Assembly: GCA_041906145.1 (NCBI GenBank)
Contig: JAYRJU010000002.1
Coordinates: 124,001-188,000, forward strand
DNA length: 64,000 nt
Direction of reading: 5' to 3'
DNA from: SHVO01 sp041906145
GTDB lineage: Bacteria > Pseudomonadota > Alphaproteobacteria > Rhodospirillales > Rhodospirillaceae
Part shown: positions 9,740 to 17,955 of the stretch, in pieces
Layout of the letters: each line of letters opens with the position of its first letter
Numbering within the stretch: position 1 is the stretch's first letter
The notes under the pieces: model-generated
Told to the model about the DNA's origin: nothing
Seen by the model: the letters and a program-made list of their open reading frames with translations, nothing else
Databases searched by the model: none
Translations under genes and position numbers: made by a program

Positions 9740-10812
9740 AGATCCCGCACACCCTCGTCATCGCCGAAGCAGGCGTGAACCATAACGGCTCACTCGCTCG
9801 GGCCCTCGACCTTGTAGACGCCGCCGCCGAAGCCGGCGCGGACATTGTGAAGTTCCAGACCTTCAAAGCTGGAAAGCTCGCCTCCGCGTCTGCCCCGAAG
9901 GCGAAATATCAGGTCGAGACGACCGGTAAGGCGCAAAGCCAGCTTGAGATGCTCAAGGCGCTTGAACTTAGTCCGGCGCATCACGCCAAACTTATCGCGC
10001 GCTGCAAAAAGCGCAAAATTCAGTTTCTTTCTACGCCCTTTGATGCCGATAGCCTTGATTTTCTGGTGAAGGACTTGGGCCTGGACCTCATCAAGCTGCC
10101 CTCCGGAGAACTTACCAATCCGCTTCTGCTCCTCAAGGCCGCTCAGGCTCGCTGCCAGGTCATCTTATCGACCGGCATGGGTACGTTGCCCGAGATCGCC
10201 GAAGCTTTGGGGGTGATGGCTTTCGGCTATCTCACGCCACGCGCGAAGCCTTCAAGGGCGGCCTTCAAGAACGCCTATACTAGCGCCAAAGGTCAGGCCC
10301 TCGTTCAAAAATACGTCACCCTTCTGCACTGCACGACCGAGTATCCGGCGCCGTTCGAGGACGTAAATCTGCGGGCGATGGATACGATGTCTGAGGTGTT
10401 TGAGTTGCCTGTCGGCTACTCCGATCACACGCCAGGCACCGCGGTCAGCATCGCCGCCGTCGCCCGCGGCGCGACCATGATCGAGAAGCATCTCACGCTC
10501 GACCGCACACTTCCTGGTCCAGATCACCGCGCCTCTATCGAGCCGCCGGAATTCACGGCGATGGTGCAGGCGATCCGCGAGGTCGAACGCTCTCTCGGTG
10601 ATTACCGCAAAATTTGCCGCCCATCGGAGGCGAAGAACCGTGCCGTGGCGCGCAAGAGCCTGGTTGCCGCGCGGGCCATCGCGAAGGGTGAGGCTTTCAC
10701 GCCGGCCAACGTGACTGCGAAGCGCCCGGGTAACGGACGCTCGGTTTATGATTTCTGGACACTTGTCGGTAAGCGCGCGACGCGTCGCTACGACGAGAAC
10801 GAATTGCTTTAG
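9736..10812 (+). CDS. legI: nonulosonic acid synthase, LegI/NeuB type
   Basis: 358 residues. The NeuB barrel begins with VIAEAGVNHNGS and continues through IVKFQTF, FLSTPFD, ILSTGMGT and GYSDHTPG; the C-terminal ~60 residues are an SAF (antifreeze-like) domain (ARKSLVAARAIAKGEAF). It condenses phosphoenolpyruvate with the six-carbon sugar to form the nine-carbon legionaminic-type acid. The ATG at 9736 overlaps the legG stop (ATGA); an in-frame TTG at 9724 is possible but unneeded. Confidence 0.92.
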   Translation: MKIPHTLVIAEAGVNHNGSLARALDLVDAAAEAGADIVKFQTFKAGKLASASAPKAKYQVETTGKAQSQLEMLKALELSPAHHAKLIARCKKRKIQFLSTPFDADSLDFLVKDLGLDLIKLPSGELTNPLLLLKAAQARCQVILSTGMGTLPEIAEALGVMAFGYLTPRAKPSRAAFKNAYTSAKGQALVQKYVTLLHCTTEYPAPFEDVNLRAMDTMSEVFELPVGYSDHTPGTAVSIAAVARGATMIEKHLTLDRTLPGPDHRASIEPPEFTAMVQAIREVERSLGDYRKICRPSEAKNRAVARKSLVAARAIAKGEAFTPANVTAKRPGNGRSVYDFWTLVGKRATRRYDENELL

Positions 10813-10825
10813 GGTGCCCGCCACG

Positions 10826-11869
10826 ATGGATAAACAGCAGGAAGCTCAGACGATCTACGACATGGGTCTACGCGCCGTGCAAGCGGCCTACGCCGAGAAC
10901 GGGGCGGAGGAGAAGCTGATGCCTCTTCTCAAACCGTTTACGCTGGTGCCCGGCGGTGGATTTTTGGATCATGCGCTTGCGCGGAGCGCCGTGGATCAGG
11001 GCAAGTTGTTGTGGCACATCAACAAGAATATCGGCGCTCCATCGACCCGCCAGCGTATCGCACAGATTTTCGCCGAGGAGGAACTTCGGCGGGTCGGCAT
11101 TCCGCAACCTGCTTCAGCACAAGCGGCGGACTTCGCGCGTGATGGGATTATCGGCCTTGAGGATATCGTCAGTCCAGCCGAGGCGGCCGAGATTCTCGGA
11201 TACCTGGAAAGCTGCCCGAACCTGACACGGCAGGAGACCGTGCTCCACCACGACGTCAGGGACGTGGCGCGCGCTCCGCATGCGTTCCGCATCGCGACGG
11301 ATCCGCGGATACTGTCGATCGCCAGTAACCATATAGGCGCCCCCGCGACCATGGTGCAGATGGACGCCTGGTGGTCGCTTCCCGAGCGCGAGGAGCCGCA
11401 TGGCGCGCAGGTATTCCATCGCGACCGCGACGATTTTAGATCTTGCAAGCTTTTCCTCTACCTCAGCGACGTGACTGCCGGCGATGGTCCTCACATCTTC
11501 GTACGTGGATCGCATAGGCCTGAAGGCGTGACGGCGGCTTTAACGGCCGTGGGAGCGTTGCCCGATAAGATGCCCGTTTTTTTTAATGGAAATGGCCGGG
11601 AGGTTGCACATCTCATCGAGCCGGTGTTTGGATCGTCTGTGATGGAGATCACGGGGGGAGCCGGCACGTGCTTTCTGGAGAATACGTTCGGTTTCCATCG
11701 TGGTAAGGTTCCGAAGACTGGTCGCCGCTGCATCTTCCAGGTGCTCTATGCCGGCATTCCCTATCCCGAGCGGTTGACGCGATGGGAGGAGGCGGGCCTG
11801 ACTGAACTGCCGCCGGACTGCGCAACGACTCCGCTCGCCCGTCACGCGGTGCGATTTGTGACCTCGTGA
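10826..11869 (+). CDS. phytanoyl-CoA dioxygenase (PhyH)-family protein
   Basis: 347 residues from ATG 10826. The C-terminal half is a 2-oxoglutarate/Fe(II) dioxygenase fold: HxD motif in QVFHRDRDDF, a hairpin KLFLYLSDVTAGDGPHIFV, RGSHR, and a distal His with 2OG-binding Arg in FGFHRGKVPKTGRR. The N-terminal ~100 residues match nothing I recognise. It starts 13 bases after legI and shares its operon, so it probably hydroxylates or otherwise oxidises the sugar or a glycolipid intermediate. PhyH-type proteins occur in some surface polysaccharide loci, but the reaction here is unknown. Confidence 0.8.
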   Translation: MDKQQEAQTIYDMGLRAVQAAYAENGAEEKLMPLLKPFTLVPGGGFLDHALARSAVDQGKLLWHINKNIGAPSTRQRIAQIFAEEELRRVGIPQPASAQAADFARDGIIGLEDIVSPAEAAEILGYLESCPNLTRQETVLHHDVRDVARAPHAFRIATDPRILSIASNHIGAPATMVQMDAWWSLPEREEPHGAQVFHRDRDDFRSCKLFLYLSDVTAGDGPHIFVRGSHRPEGVTAALTAVGALPDKMPVFFNGNGREVAHLIEPVFGSSVMEITGGAGTCFLENTFGFHRGKVPKTGRRCIFQVLYAGIPYPERLTRWEEAGLTELPPDCATTPLARHAVRFVTS

Positions 11870-11900
11870 TGTCTCTTACGGCTTTCCCATAGGATAGAAG

Positions 11901-12638
11901 ATGAAAATCGAAATCACCGGCAACGACCTCAATCAGATTATCGAAAACTTCAAGAAAAAGCCCCAGGAGCTCTTCCTGAACGATTATGCGCGGTATGTGG
12001 TCGCGCTGCGCCGCTACAAGGAGGCTAAAGGTCAGCTGAAGTTTACCGACGATCATGACTCTCTGTTCACGGACGCTATCGAGCACAACGTGAAAGGGCT
12101 CGAGAGCTTCGGGGCTGTCGCCCGCACGAACCGTCTGATTCGGCCCCTCTACGCTATCGATCGGGTTTTCTTCGGTGCGCACAATCTCAAGGCGCTCTGC
12201 GTTGGACCGCGCACCGAGATGGAACTGTTCAGCATGGTGGCGCAAGGTTTTCGCCCCGAGAACATTAAGGGCCTCGACCTCTTCTCCTATTCGCCGTGGA
12301 TCGAAGTCGGCAATATGCACAACATGCCCTATGCCGATAACTCGTTCGACGTGCTGATCGCCGGATGGGTGCTGACCTATTCCGACGATCCCGATCAAGC
12401 CTGCCGCGAATTCCTGCGTGTCGTGGGCGATAAAGGTATTATCGCTATCGGCGCGACAGTGCTCGACGAAGCAGGGCGCGCGAAGGAGACGCAACTGGGT
12501 CGCACCGCCAAGCACTATCCCGGCGCCGACCAGCTGCTCGCGGTTTTTGGCAAGCATGTGCGCAATGTCTATGTGCGCCACGAAAGCGAGCCCGGTCAGG
12601 AAGGGCGCACCATCGTCATTTTCGACGTGAATAAATAG
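11901..12638 (+). CDS. class I SAM methyltransferase-like protein
   Basis: 245 residues. The Rossmann core is recognisable but motif I is degenerate: ALCVGPRTEMELF instead of a DxGxGxG. Later motifs are clear: GLDLFSYSPWIEVGNMHNMP, NSFDVLIAGWVLTYSDDP and REFLRVVGDKGIIAIG, as in Methyltransf_11 proteins. N-terminal ~90 residues are helical and charged. Last gene of the rightward leg operon. Its TAG lies only 3 bases from the stop of the convergent gene. Whether it binds SAM or acts on the nonulosonate is not known. Confidence 0.7.
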   Translation: MKIEITGNDLNQIIENFKKKPQELFLNDYARYVVALRRYKEAKGQLKFTDDHDSLFTDAIEHNVKGLESFGAVARTNRLIRPLYAIDRVFFGAHNLKALCVGPRTEMELFSMVAQGFRPENIKGLDLFSYSPWIEVGNMHNMPYADNSFDVLIAGWVLTYSDDPDQACREFLRVVGDKGIIAIGATVLDEAGRAKETQLGRTAKHYPGADQLLAVFGKHVRNVYVRHESEPGQEGRTIVIFDVNK

Positions 12639-12641
12639 GAC

Positions 12642-13961
12642 TTAGGCCTTCGGGGCGGCGGAAGCCAAATAGAACAGGCTTTCGCCGATCTGATTGAGGT
12701 TGAGGTTGGCGCGATTTTCCGTCGTGCCCAGAATACGCTGCATCACATCCACGCAGCCCTGCATGCTGAGATCGAACTTACTCTTCAGCTTCTCAGGACG
12801 CTCATAAGGCGCGAGCACCGGCATTTTGATCTGACCGCCGGGCGCGGGCAGATCGCGCGTAAGTAGGTCCGCGATGCGCTCTACCCCGACATTGCCGCCA
12901 ATGTTCCATACGTAGTGTTCGGCCTCTTCAAGGCTAAGGCGGCCTTTTTGAAGCACTTCCCCGCGGTCGAGGTAGGCCTCCGCAGCGTCAACCATCTTGA
13001 TCGGGTCCGTGAACAACGGGTTGAGATGGTTCGAGATGAAGGAGTCGCTGATCCAGTTGGGATTTGCGACTAGGCTCATGGCCATCTTTCCGGCAGCTTG
13101 GGCCTCGAAGCCCGTCGTGCAGGACGTATGCAGAAGCATGCGGCAGCCCAGGGTCCAGGGCACGTGCGCGCCCTCGCGGATCACCGACACGTTGGGGTGT
13201 TCGGCAAACACCCCGTTCCAGCGCTCGATGGCCTCACCGGGGTGAGGGCGAAGGACAATGCGTTGTTGCGGCCGGCGGCGGCACAGCTCCTTGATCGCGG
13301 TTAGGATGGCGGCCCTGTTGACGCGTTCGAACTCGATTTGGTCGTCCCAAGCTTTCACCGATTTAGGATCATCTAATTTGATGAAACCGGCGCGAACGTG
13401 GATGTCGGTCACCTGTTCCACGCTGTCCCACAGCGTGTTGATGATTCCGAAGTTCGTATTGATCAGGATGAAGTCGCCAAAGCGCGCGCGCACCGCGTCG
13501 ATATTGCGTTGGAAGAAGCTGTGGTAGGCGGGCTTCAGGATATCGACGCGTCCGTTGCCGGCGACTTCGACCGGGATCTTGCCGCCGCTCAGTTCGTCGA
13601 GGACGCTTTTCTCGAAGGCGCCGTTGGCGAGGATGACGTCGGGCAGGTCGAAAATGTGCTTCGTGCAATAGTTCGCGATGGCGACCTTCTCGATGTGTGC
13701 CAGCAGCTCTTCCTCTAGGATGATGACGCGGTGGCCGGCTTTCTTCGCCGCCACCATCGCGGGATGATGGATATTGTTGAAGCTCTTGAACATCACCGCG
13801 CCCGCCGGCAACTGGCGCATGTTGTTGTACAGCAGCCACTGCTGGCCAATGACCACGTGATACCCGCGCGCCGCCAGCACCGTGGCGAGAAGCGCCTTAC
13901 TGTCGAACTCGCGCGACCCGAATTCGATGGGCAGGTAGACGATCGGGAACCGGGTTACCAA
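12642..13961 (-). CDS. surface carbohydrate biosynthesis protein, GT-B/glycerophosphotransferase-like
   Basis: 439 residues if started at the TTG at 13961, which overlaps the ptmA stop (TTGGTAA) and has GGGGA about 8 bases upstream; the longer frame to 14030 lies inside ptmA and is unlikely. Opens FPIVYLPIEFGSREFDSKALLA. The C-terminal half has RIVLRPHPGE and LLHTSCTTGFEAQAAGK, the donor-site pattern of CDP-glycerol glycerophosphotransferase-like and capsule transferases. It resembles proteins annotated as surface carbohydrate biosynthesis protein that travel with nonulosonate genes. It may be the transferase using CMP-activated sugar, because no classical sialyltransferase or Maf protein is present; that is inference. 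Confidence 0.65.
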   Translation of the reverse strand: MVTRFPIVYLPIEFGSREFDSKALLATVLAARGYHVVIGQQWLLYNNMRQLPAGAVMFKSFNNIHHPAMVAAKKAGHRVIILEEELLAHIEKVAIANYCTKHIFDLPDVILANGAFEKSVLDELSGGKIPVEVAGNGRVDILKPAYHSFFQRNIDAVRARFGDFILINTNFGIINTLWDSVEQVTDIHVRAGFIKLDDPKSVKAWDDQIEFERVNRAAILTAIKELCRRRPQQRIVLRPHPGEAIERWNGVFAEHPNVSVIREGAHVPWTLGCRMLLHTSCTTGFEAQAAGKMAMSLVANPNWISDSFISNHLNPLFTDPIKMVDAAEAYLDRGEVLQKGRLSLEEAEHYVWNIGGNVGVERIADLLTRDLPAPGGQIKMPVLAPYERPEKLKSKFDLSMQGCVDVMQRILGTTENRANLNLNQIGESLFYLASAAPKA

Positions 13962-14791
13962 GCGCTCAGTCCCCCATCGATCAGAATGTTCTGGCCCGTG
14001 ACGTAGGACGACGCGTCGGAGGCGAGCCACACGACGGCATTGACCATCTCTTCGCCGTAAGCCATCCGGCCCAAGGGGACGCGCGCCCCGTATTTCTGCT
14101 TGAACGTCTCGTTCTGTCCGCTTTCGACGCCGCCCGGCGTGATGCAGTTCACGCGGATGCCTTTGCCGGCCCAGTAGGTGGCCAGATATTTGGTGAGCCC
14201 CACCACAGCGGCTTTCGCGGCCGAATAAACGGCGGGGCTGCTCATGGCGCGCCCCATGTATTCGGACCCTTCGTAAATGCGCTGGTCAGGTGCGACGACG
14301 CCGTAGATGGATGCGGTATGGATGATGCTGCCGCCCTTGCCTTGCGCCACCATCTGCCGTCCGATGGCCTGGTCGACGAGGAATACTCCGTCGATGTTCA
14401 CGGCCATCACGCGGCGCCATTCTTCCAAGCTGTACTGCTCGAAGGTATCAAAATATCTATTGCGGTCGGCCTTTGGTGAACTGCCGCCGGCGTTGTTGTG
14501 AAGGATATGGATATCACCGAATTCACGGACGACGGCGTCGGTCATTTTTTGGACGGACTCCGGGTCGGTGATGTCGCAGGCGACGCCGATGCAATGCACG
14601 CCGTGCGTTTTAGAGAGATCAGCGGCGAGCTCGTCGGCCACGGCTTTATCCAAGTCCACCACGGCGACGTTGGCGCCGAATTCGGCAAGCCCATTGCAGA
14701 AGCGCCGGCCAAGGATACCGACCGCGCCGGTGATGACCGCGTTGCGGCCCGCGAGATCAAAGCGCTTTTGATAGGAGGGGCGTTCGCTCAT
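13955..14791 (-). CDS. ptmA: short-chain dehydrogenase, PtmA-like
   Basis: 278 residues from ATG 14791, overlapping the legF stop by four bases. Classical SDR: cofactor loop VITGAVGILGRRF, NNAG, catalytic YSAAK preceded by a Ser (HTASIYG), and the C-terminal ITPGGVESGQ. Related to PtmA in the Campylobacter legionaminic acid/flagellin modification cluster, where it is needed for the legionaminic acid pathway, but its exact reaction is not settled to my knowledge. Neighbours ptmF-like and legF support the name. Confidence 0.75.
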   Translation of the reverse strand: MSERPSYQKRFDLAGRNAVITGAVGILGRRFCNGLAEFGANVAVVDLDKAVADELAADLSKTHGVHCIGVACDITDPESVQKMTDAVVREFGDIHILHNNAGGSSPKADRNRYFDTFEQYSLEEWRRVMAVNIDGVFLVDQAIGRQMVAQGKGGSIIHTASIYGVVAPDQRIYEGSEYMGRAMSSPAVYSAAKAAVVGLTKYLATYWAGKGIRVNCITPGGVESGQNETFKQKYGARVPLGRMAYGEEMVNAVVWLASDASSYVTGQNILIDGGLSAW

Positions 14792-15486
14792 GGGAGTCTT
14801 TCTGCAAGGATCATTTCCACGATCCGGAAATCGAGCTCGGAATCGATGTCGATGGACCGTTCTTCGGGCATTATATAAAGGGCCGTTTCCGGCTTGAAAA
14901 TGGCTGGGTCCTCGAACAAGGCGTCGTGCTGCCACACGTAAATAGATGCATTCATATCGTAGCACTTCGGCGCGTCCTGGCGGCGCACCACCGGCTTCTT
15001 CAGCGGTTTTGCCAAAGTGACGCGCCCATCCTCGTGCACTTCCACAAGGTTGAAGTAGGGGGAGCGGCGCGCCGGCATGGCGGTAATCACGTTTGGCGCG
15101 TTTTTCGTCCGCAGTAGTTCAATGCAGGCCGCGATATCGGACGGAACGCGAAGGGGTGACGTGGCGTCAAGATCGATCAAAACCTCGAAGCGCTTACCCG
15201 TATGCGCCTCGGCGGTTTCCACGCTGTGGCGGATGGCGGGGACCTTAGCGGCTTGGTCGGTGGCGAGCGCGTCGGGACGTGTGACCAGGAGGTCGGCGCC
15301 CGCGTCCTTGGCGGCTTGCAAGATATCCTTGGAATCGCTGCTGACAGCGATGAAGTCCACGACGCCGCTCGCGCGCGCCTGTTCGATCGTCCAAGCGATC
15401 AACGGGCGGCCGTGCATCGGGCGGATATTCTTATTCGCGACGCCCTTCGACCCGCCGCGCGCGTTGATTGTGCAAAGAACGCTCAT
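14788..15486 (-). CDS. legF: CMP-nonulosonate (legionaminate) cytidylyltransferase
   Basis: 232 residues. N-terminal nucleotide-binding block CTINARGGSKGVANKNIRP and LIDLDATSPLR are the NeuA/LegF/PtmB signatures. It activates the nine-carbon acid with CTP to give the CMP-sugar donor. Translationally coupled: its ATG overlaps the TGA of the upstream ptmF-like gene. A general CMP-sialate specificity cannot be excluded from sequence alone, but the full set of leg genes around it favours legionaminate. Confidence 0.9.
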   Translation of the reverse strand: MSVLCTINARGGSKGVANKNIRPMHGRPLIAWTIEQARASGVVDFIAVSSDSKDILQAAKDAGADLLVTRPDALATDQAAKVPAIRHSVETAEAHTGKRFEVLIDLDATSPLRVPSDIAACIELLRTKNAPNVITAMPARRSPYFNLVEVHEDGRVTLAKPLKKPVVRRQDAPKCYDMNASIYVWQHDALFEDPAIFKPETALYIMPEERSIDIDSELDFRIVEMILAERLP

Positions 15487-16406
15487 GCCGCGGGTCCTTT
15501 TACCCAGGCCGCGGCCGCACTAGCGCGTTCGGCGGCTTCGATGAGTTCTACAACAGCGGCGCCTTCCGCCAGCGTGCAAAGCCTGTCGGCGGCGCCGTCG
15601 ATCATCAGGCGGTGTTGCTCGCGGTAGGTATAGTCCCGGTCGACGGGATGTTCCGCCAGCATCTGACCGTCTTTCAACAAGAGGCCGCGCATGAGGTCGA
15701 GATGCAGCATGCCTTTGTCGGTATTGATCACCGCAGACCGGCGACCGGGGCGGTCGAGATAGTTGAGGGTGATCTGCACTGACGGTGAGCGCGATGCCTC
15801 AAGCAGGATCGCGAAGCTATCCTCGCTGTCGATCTCGAGCGTGCTGAAATGCCCGCCGTGCGCCGCCAGCTTTTTCCAGGGCCCGAAAAAATGCAGTGCG
15901 AGATCGATCTCGTGCGACAGGTCCCGCAGTACGCCTCCACCCGCCTCATGCCGCGCGGAATAGGATGCGCGGTAGTCGCGGCCCGGGCGCCAGTCCGGCA
16001 GCCATTGACCGACGTGCAGATGCGCATCGAACACGCGCGCACCCTCAAGCTCGCGTACGAGGCGGGTGATCAAGGGATGGCAGCGCAAATTATACGCCAC
16101 GGCCGCGTGTGAAAAGCCCCCTGTCGGAACGGCTTGCGTACCATCGGATAGAGGCTTTTCGACCAGGAGCCGGCCATTGAAGCCGAGCTCGCTTACAGTC
16201 CGTATCGCGCTGGCGTGCGCGGACGTCTCGTTCGCGATCACGACGTAATCCGGCTGCCATTCGCCAATGCCCGCCTGCAGCGAGGCATACCGGCGCGGAT
16301 AAATGCCCTCGCGCGCGCTCACAACCGCGGTGTCGCAGTTCAGCTCCTCCAGAAGGCGCGTGTGCCGCTGGCCGATGGAACCATATCCGACGACGAGGGT
16401 TTTCAT
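15483..16406 (-). CDS. ptmF: Gfo/Idh/MocA-family oxidoreductase, PtmF-like
   Basis: 307 residues from ATG 16406, which overlaps the formyltransferase stop. NAD-binding GYGSIGQRHTRLL at the N-terminus, EKPLSD around residue 90, and LRDLSHEIDLALHFFG, the conserved C-terminal domain segment. Homologous genes (ptmF) occur beside ptmA and ptmE in Campylobacter, where they serve early legionaminic acid synthesis. Substrate not defined here. Confidence 0.75.
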   Translation of the reverse strand: MKTLVVGYGSIGQRHTRLLEELNCDTAVVSAREGIYPRRYASLQAGIGEWQPDYVVIANETSAHASAIRTVSELGFNGRLLVEKPLSDGTQAVPTGGFSHAAVAYNLRCHPLITRLVRELEGARVFDAHLHVGQWLPDWRPGRDYRASYSARHEAGGGVLRDLSHEIDLALHFFGPWKKLAAHGGHFSTLEIDSEDSFAILLEASRSPSVQITLNYLDRPGRRSAVINTDKGMLHLDLMRGLLLKDGQMLAEHPVDRDYTYREQHRLMIDGAADRLCTLAEGAAVVELIEAAERASAAAAWVKGPAA

Positions 16407-17323
16407 GCGGACTCCGGCCCGCGCACGGTGAAGCGCTGACCGATCTTCAGCCGCGGCGCCGGTTCGCCGTCGCCTTCCCAGGCCGAAACAAAAATCGTGC
16501 TGTCGCCGGTTTTTACGGTCACGCCCTGAGGGGTGACGCCGGTTATTTCGCCGGGTGTGCAAATGTAAGAGGGCGCATCCGGGATCAGGCCGGCGCTCAC
16601 GATCTTCACCAGCTTGCCATCCAAGCGCGTCATTGCGCAGGGACCAGGATGCGTGATCGCGCGCACGAAATTGAAGATGCGCCGGCTGGGCCAGGTCCAG
16701 TCGATCCATTCGTCGCCAGGACGCCGACGCCCAAAGTAGCTGCCTACCGCGTGGATTTCAGACTGCGGGCGGCTCTGCAGCGTTCCCGCCTCCAATCCCA
16801 CCAGCGCTTCATGCAATACGTCGGCGCAACTCGTTATGGCGCGCGTCAGAACCGTCGCGTAGGTGTCCGTATCGTCGATTGGCAGCAGGCGCTGCACGAG
16901 GATGTCGCCGGTATCGATGCCTTCATCGATGTAATGGACCGTGATGCCGAAGTTCTTTTCGTCGTTGATCAGCGCCCAGTTGAGGATGTTGCGTCCGCGA
17001 TAGAATGGAAGCGCGCCGGCGTGACAATTGATGAAGCCGCGCGGCGCGGCGTTCAGGATCGGGCGCTTCAGGATCTGGTTGAAAGACATAGAGACAAACA
17101 GATCCGCGCCGTAAGTCTTGAGTTCGGCGATCGCTTCGGGCGTGTTTACTTTCTCGATCGGCAGGAAGGGCACGTTCAGCTTTTTCGCCCACTCCGCAAG
17201 CACGGGATCGCGCGTATCGAAACGCGGGACGATGAACAAAACCTTGAAGCGCGGGTCGGCCGCGATCAGCTCAAGCGCGCGGTGAGACCAAGGCCCGTCG
17301 GCGAAGTACCCCAGCGTAATCAC
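16403..17323 (-). CDS. sugar formyltransferase-like protein (Fmt/ArnA fold)
   Basis: 306 residues beginning with GTG that overlaps the hisH stop (GTGA). The formyltransferase catalytic triad is visible: N99 and H101 in FINCHAGALPFYRG and D137 in EGIDTGDIL, with the same His-to-Asp spacing (36) as methionyl-tRNA formyltransferase. The C-terminal ~90 residues look like the OB-like Fmt C-terminal domain. Inside a sugar operon it is much more likely to N-formylate an amino sugar with formyl-tetrahydrofolate than to act on tRNA. The likely target is the C4 amine of the LegC product (C7 in the final acid). This is inference; the second substrate is not visible. Confidence 0.8.
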   Translation of the reverse strand: MITLGYFADGPWSHRALELIAADPRFKVLFIVPRFDTRDPVLAEWAKKLNVPFLPIEKVNTPEAIAELKTYGADLFVSMSFNQILKRPILNAAPRGFINCHAGALPFYRGRNILNWALINDEKNFGITVHYIDEGIDTGDILVQRLLPIDDTDTYATVLTRAITSCADVLHEALVGLEAGTLQSRPQSEIHAVGSYFGRRRPGDEWIDWTWPSRRIFNFVRAITHPGPCAMTRLDGKLVKIVSAGLIPDAPSYICTPGEITGVTPQGVTVKTGDSTIFVSAWEGDGEPAPRLKIGQRFTVRGPESA

Positions 17324-17946
17324 GGTGCGGGGCTCATGTAAGGCGCCAGCACGTTGCGCAGCATCGCAATACCGTTGCTTTGGCTCTTTTCCGGATGGAA
17401 TTGCACGCCGCCGACTTTACCGTTATCGACGGCGGCGACGAAGGGCGTGCCGCCATGCACGCATTTGGCCGTCCAGCAATCGGGTGGCGTGTCGATCATC
17501 GCGAAGCTATGGGTGAAGTAGAAGTCCGTTCCGTCGGCGAGCCCATCGGTCATCTGCGAAGGCTTATCGAAGTGGACTTCGTCGAAACCCACATGGGGCA
17601 CCGGCGCATCGGGCTGCGCCGTCAGCTTGCGCAGAGTTCCCGGCAGTAAGCCCAAACCCGCGACGCCAGGCGCTTCCTCGCTGCCTTCGAACAAGACCTG
17701 CATGCCGACGCATACGCCGAACAGACGGCCGCCGCCGGCGACATAGGATTTGATGGCGGTGTCGAACCCGCGCCGCGTCAATTCTTCCATCGCGCCTCCG
17801 AAGTGACCGACGCCCATGAGCAGCGCGATGGGCGCGCCGGCCAGCTCAGCCGCGTCCGCCGATGCTTTGAACGGCACCGAGAGATGCGTCAACACCTTGT
17901 GGAAGTTGAAGGTGTTGCCGCCGCCGTAGTCGATCACAAAAACCAT
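17320..17946 (-). CDS. HisH-like glutamine amidotransferase for sugar amidination
   Basis: 208 residues, class I glutamine amidotransferase. Nucleophile C79 in GVCVGMQ, with H184 and E186 in FHPEKSQ. It matches HisH but sits with a WbpG/PseA-type protein and a diverged HisF, the trio that turns a sugar N-acetyl group into acetamidino using glutamine-derived ammonia. Its expected partner is the HisF-like protein at 19.8-20.5 kb, which is unusually separated from it by two genes. Confidence 0.87.
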   Translation of the reverse strand: MVFVIDYGGGNTFNFHKVLTHLSVPFKASADAAELAGAPIALLMGVGHFGGAMEELTRRGFDTAIKSYVAGGGRLFGVCVGMQVLFEGSEEAPGVAGLGLLPGTLRKLTAQPDAPVPHVGFDEVHFDKPSQMTDGLADGTDFYFTHSFAMIDTPPDCWTAKCVHGGTPFVAAVDNGKVGGVQFHPEKSQSNGIAMLRNVLAPYMSPAP

Positions 17947-17955
17947 CGAGCGGCC

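Noticed and set aside
11649..12581. A 310-residue minus-strand frame
   Set aside because: Overlaps the PhyH and methyltransferase genes with clear motifs on the plus strand.
16403..17323. Methionyl-tRNA formyltransferase (fmt)
   Set aside because: Shares the catalytic motif but sits in a sugar operon with no def or rsmB neighbour.
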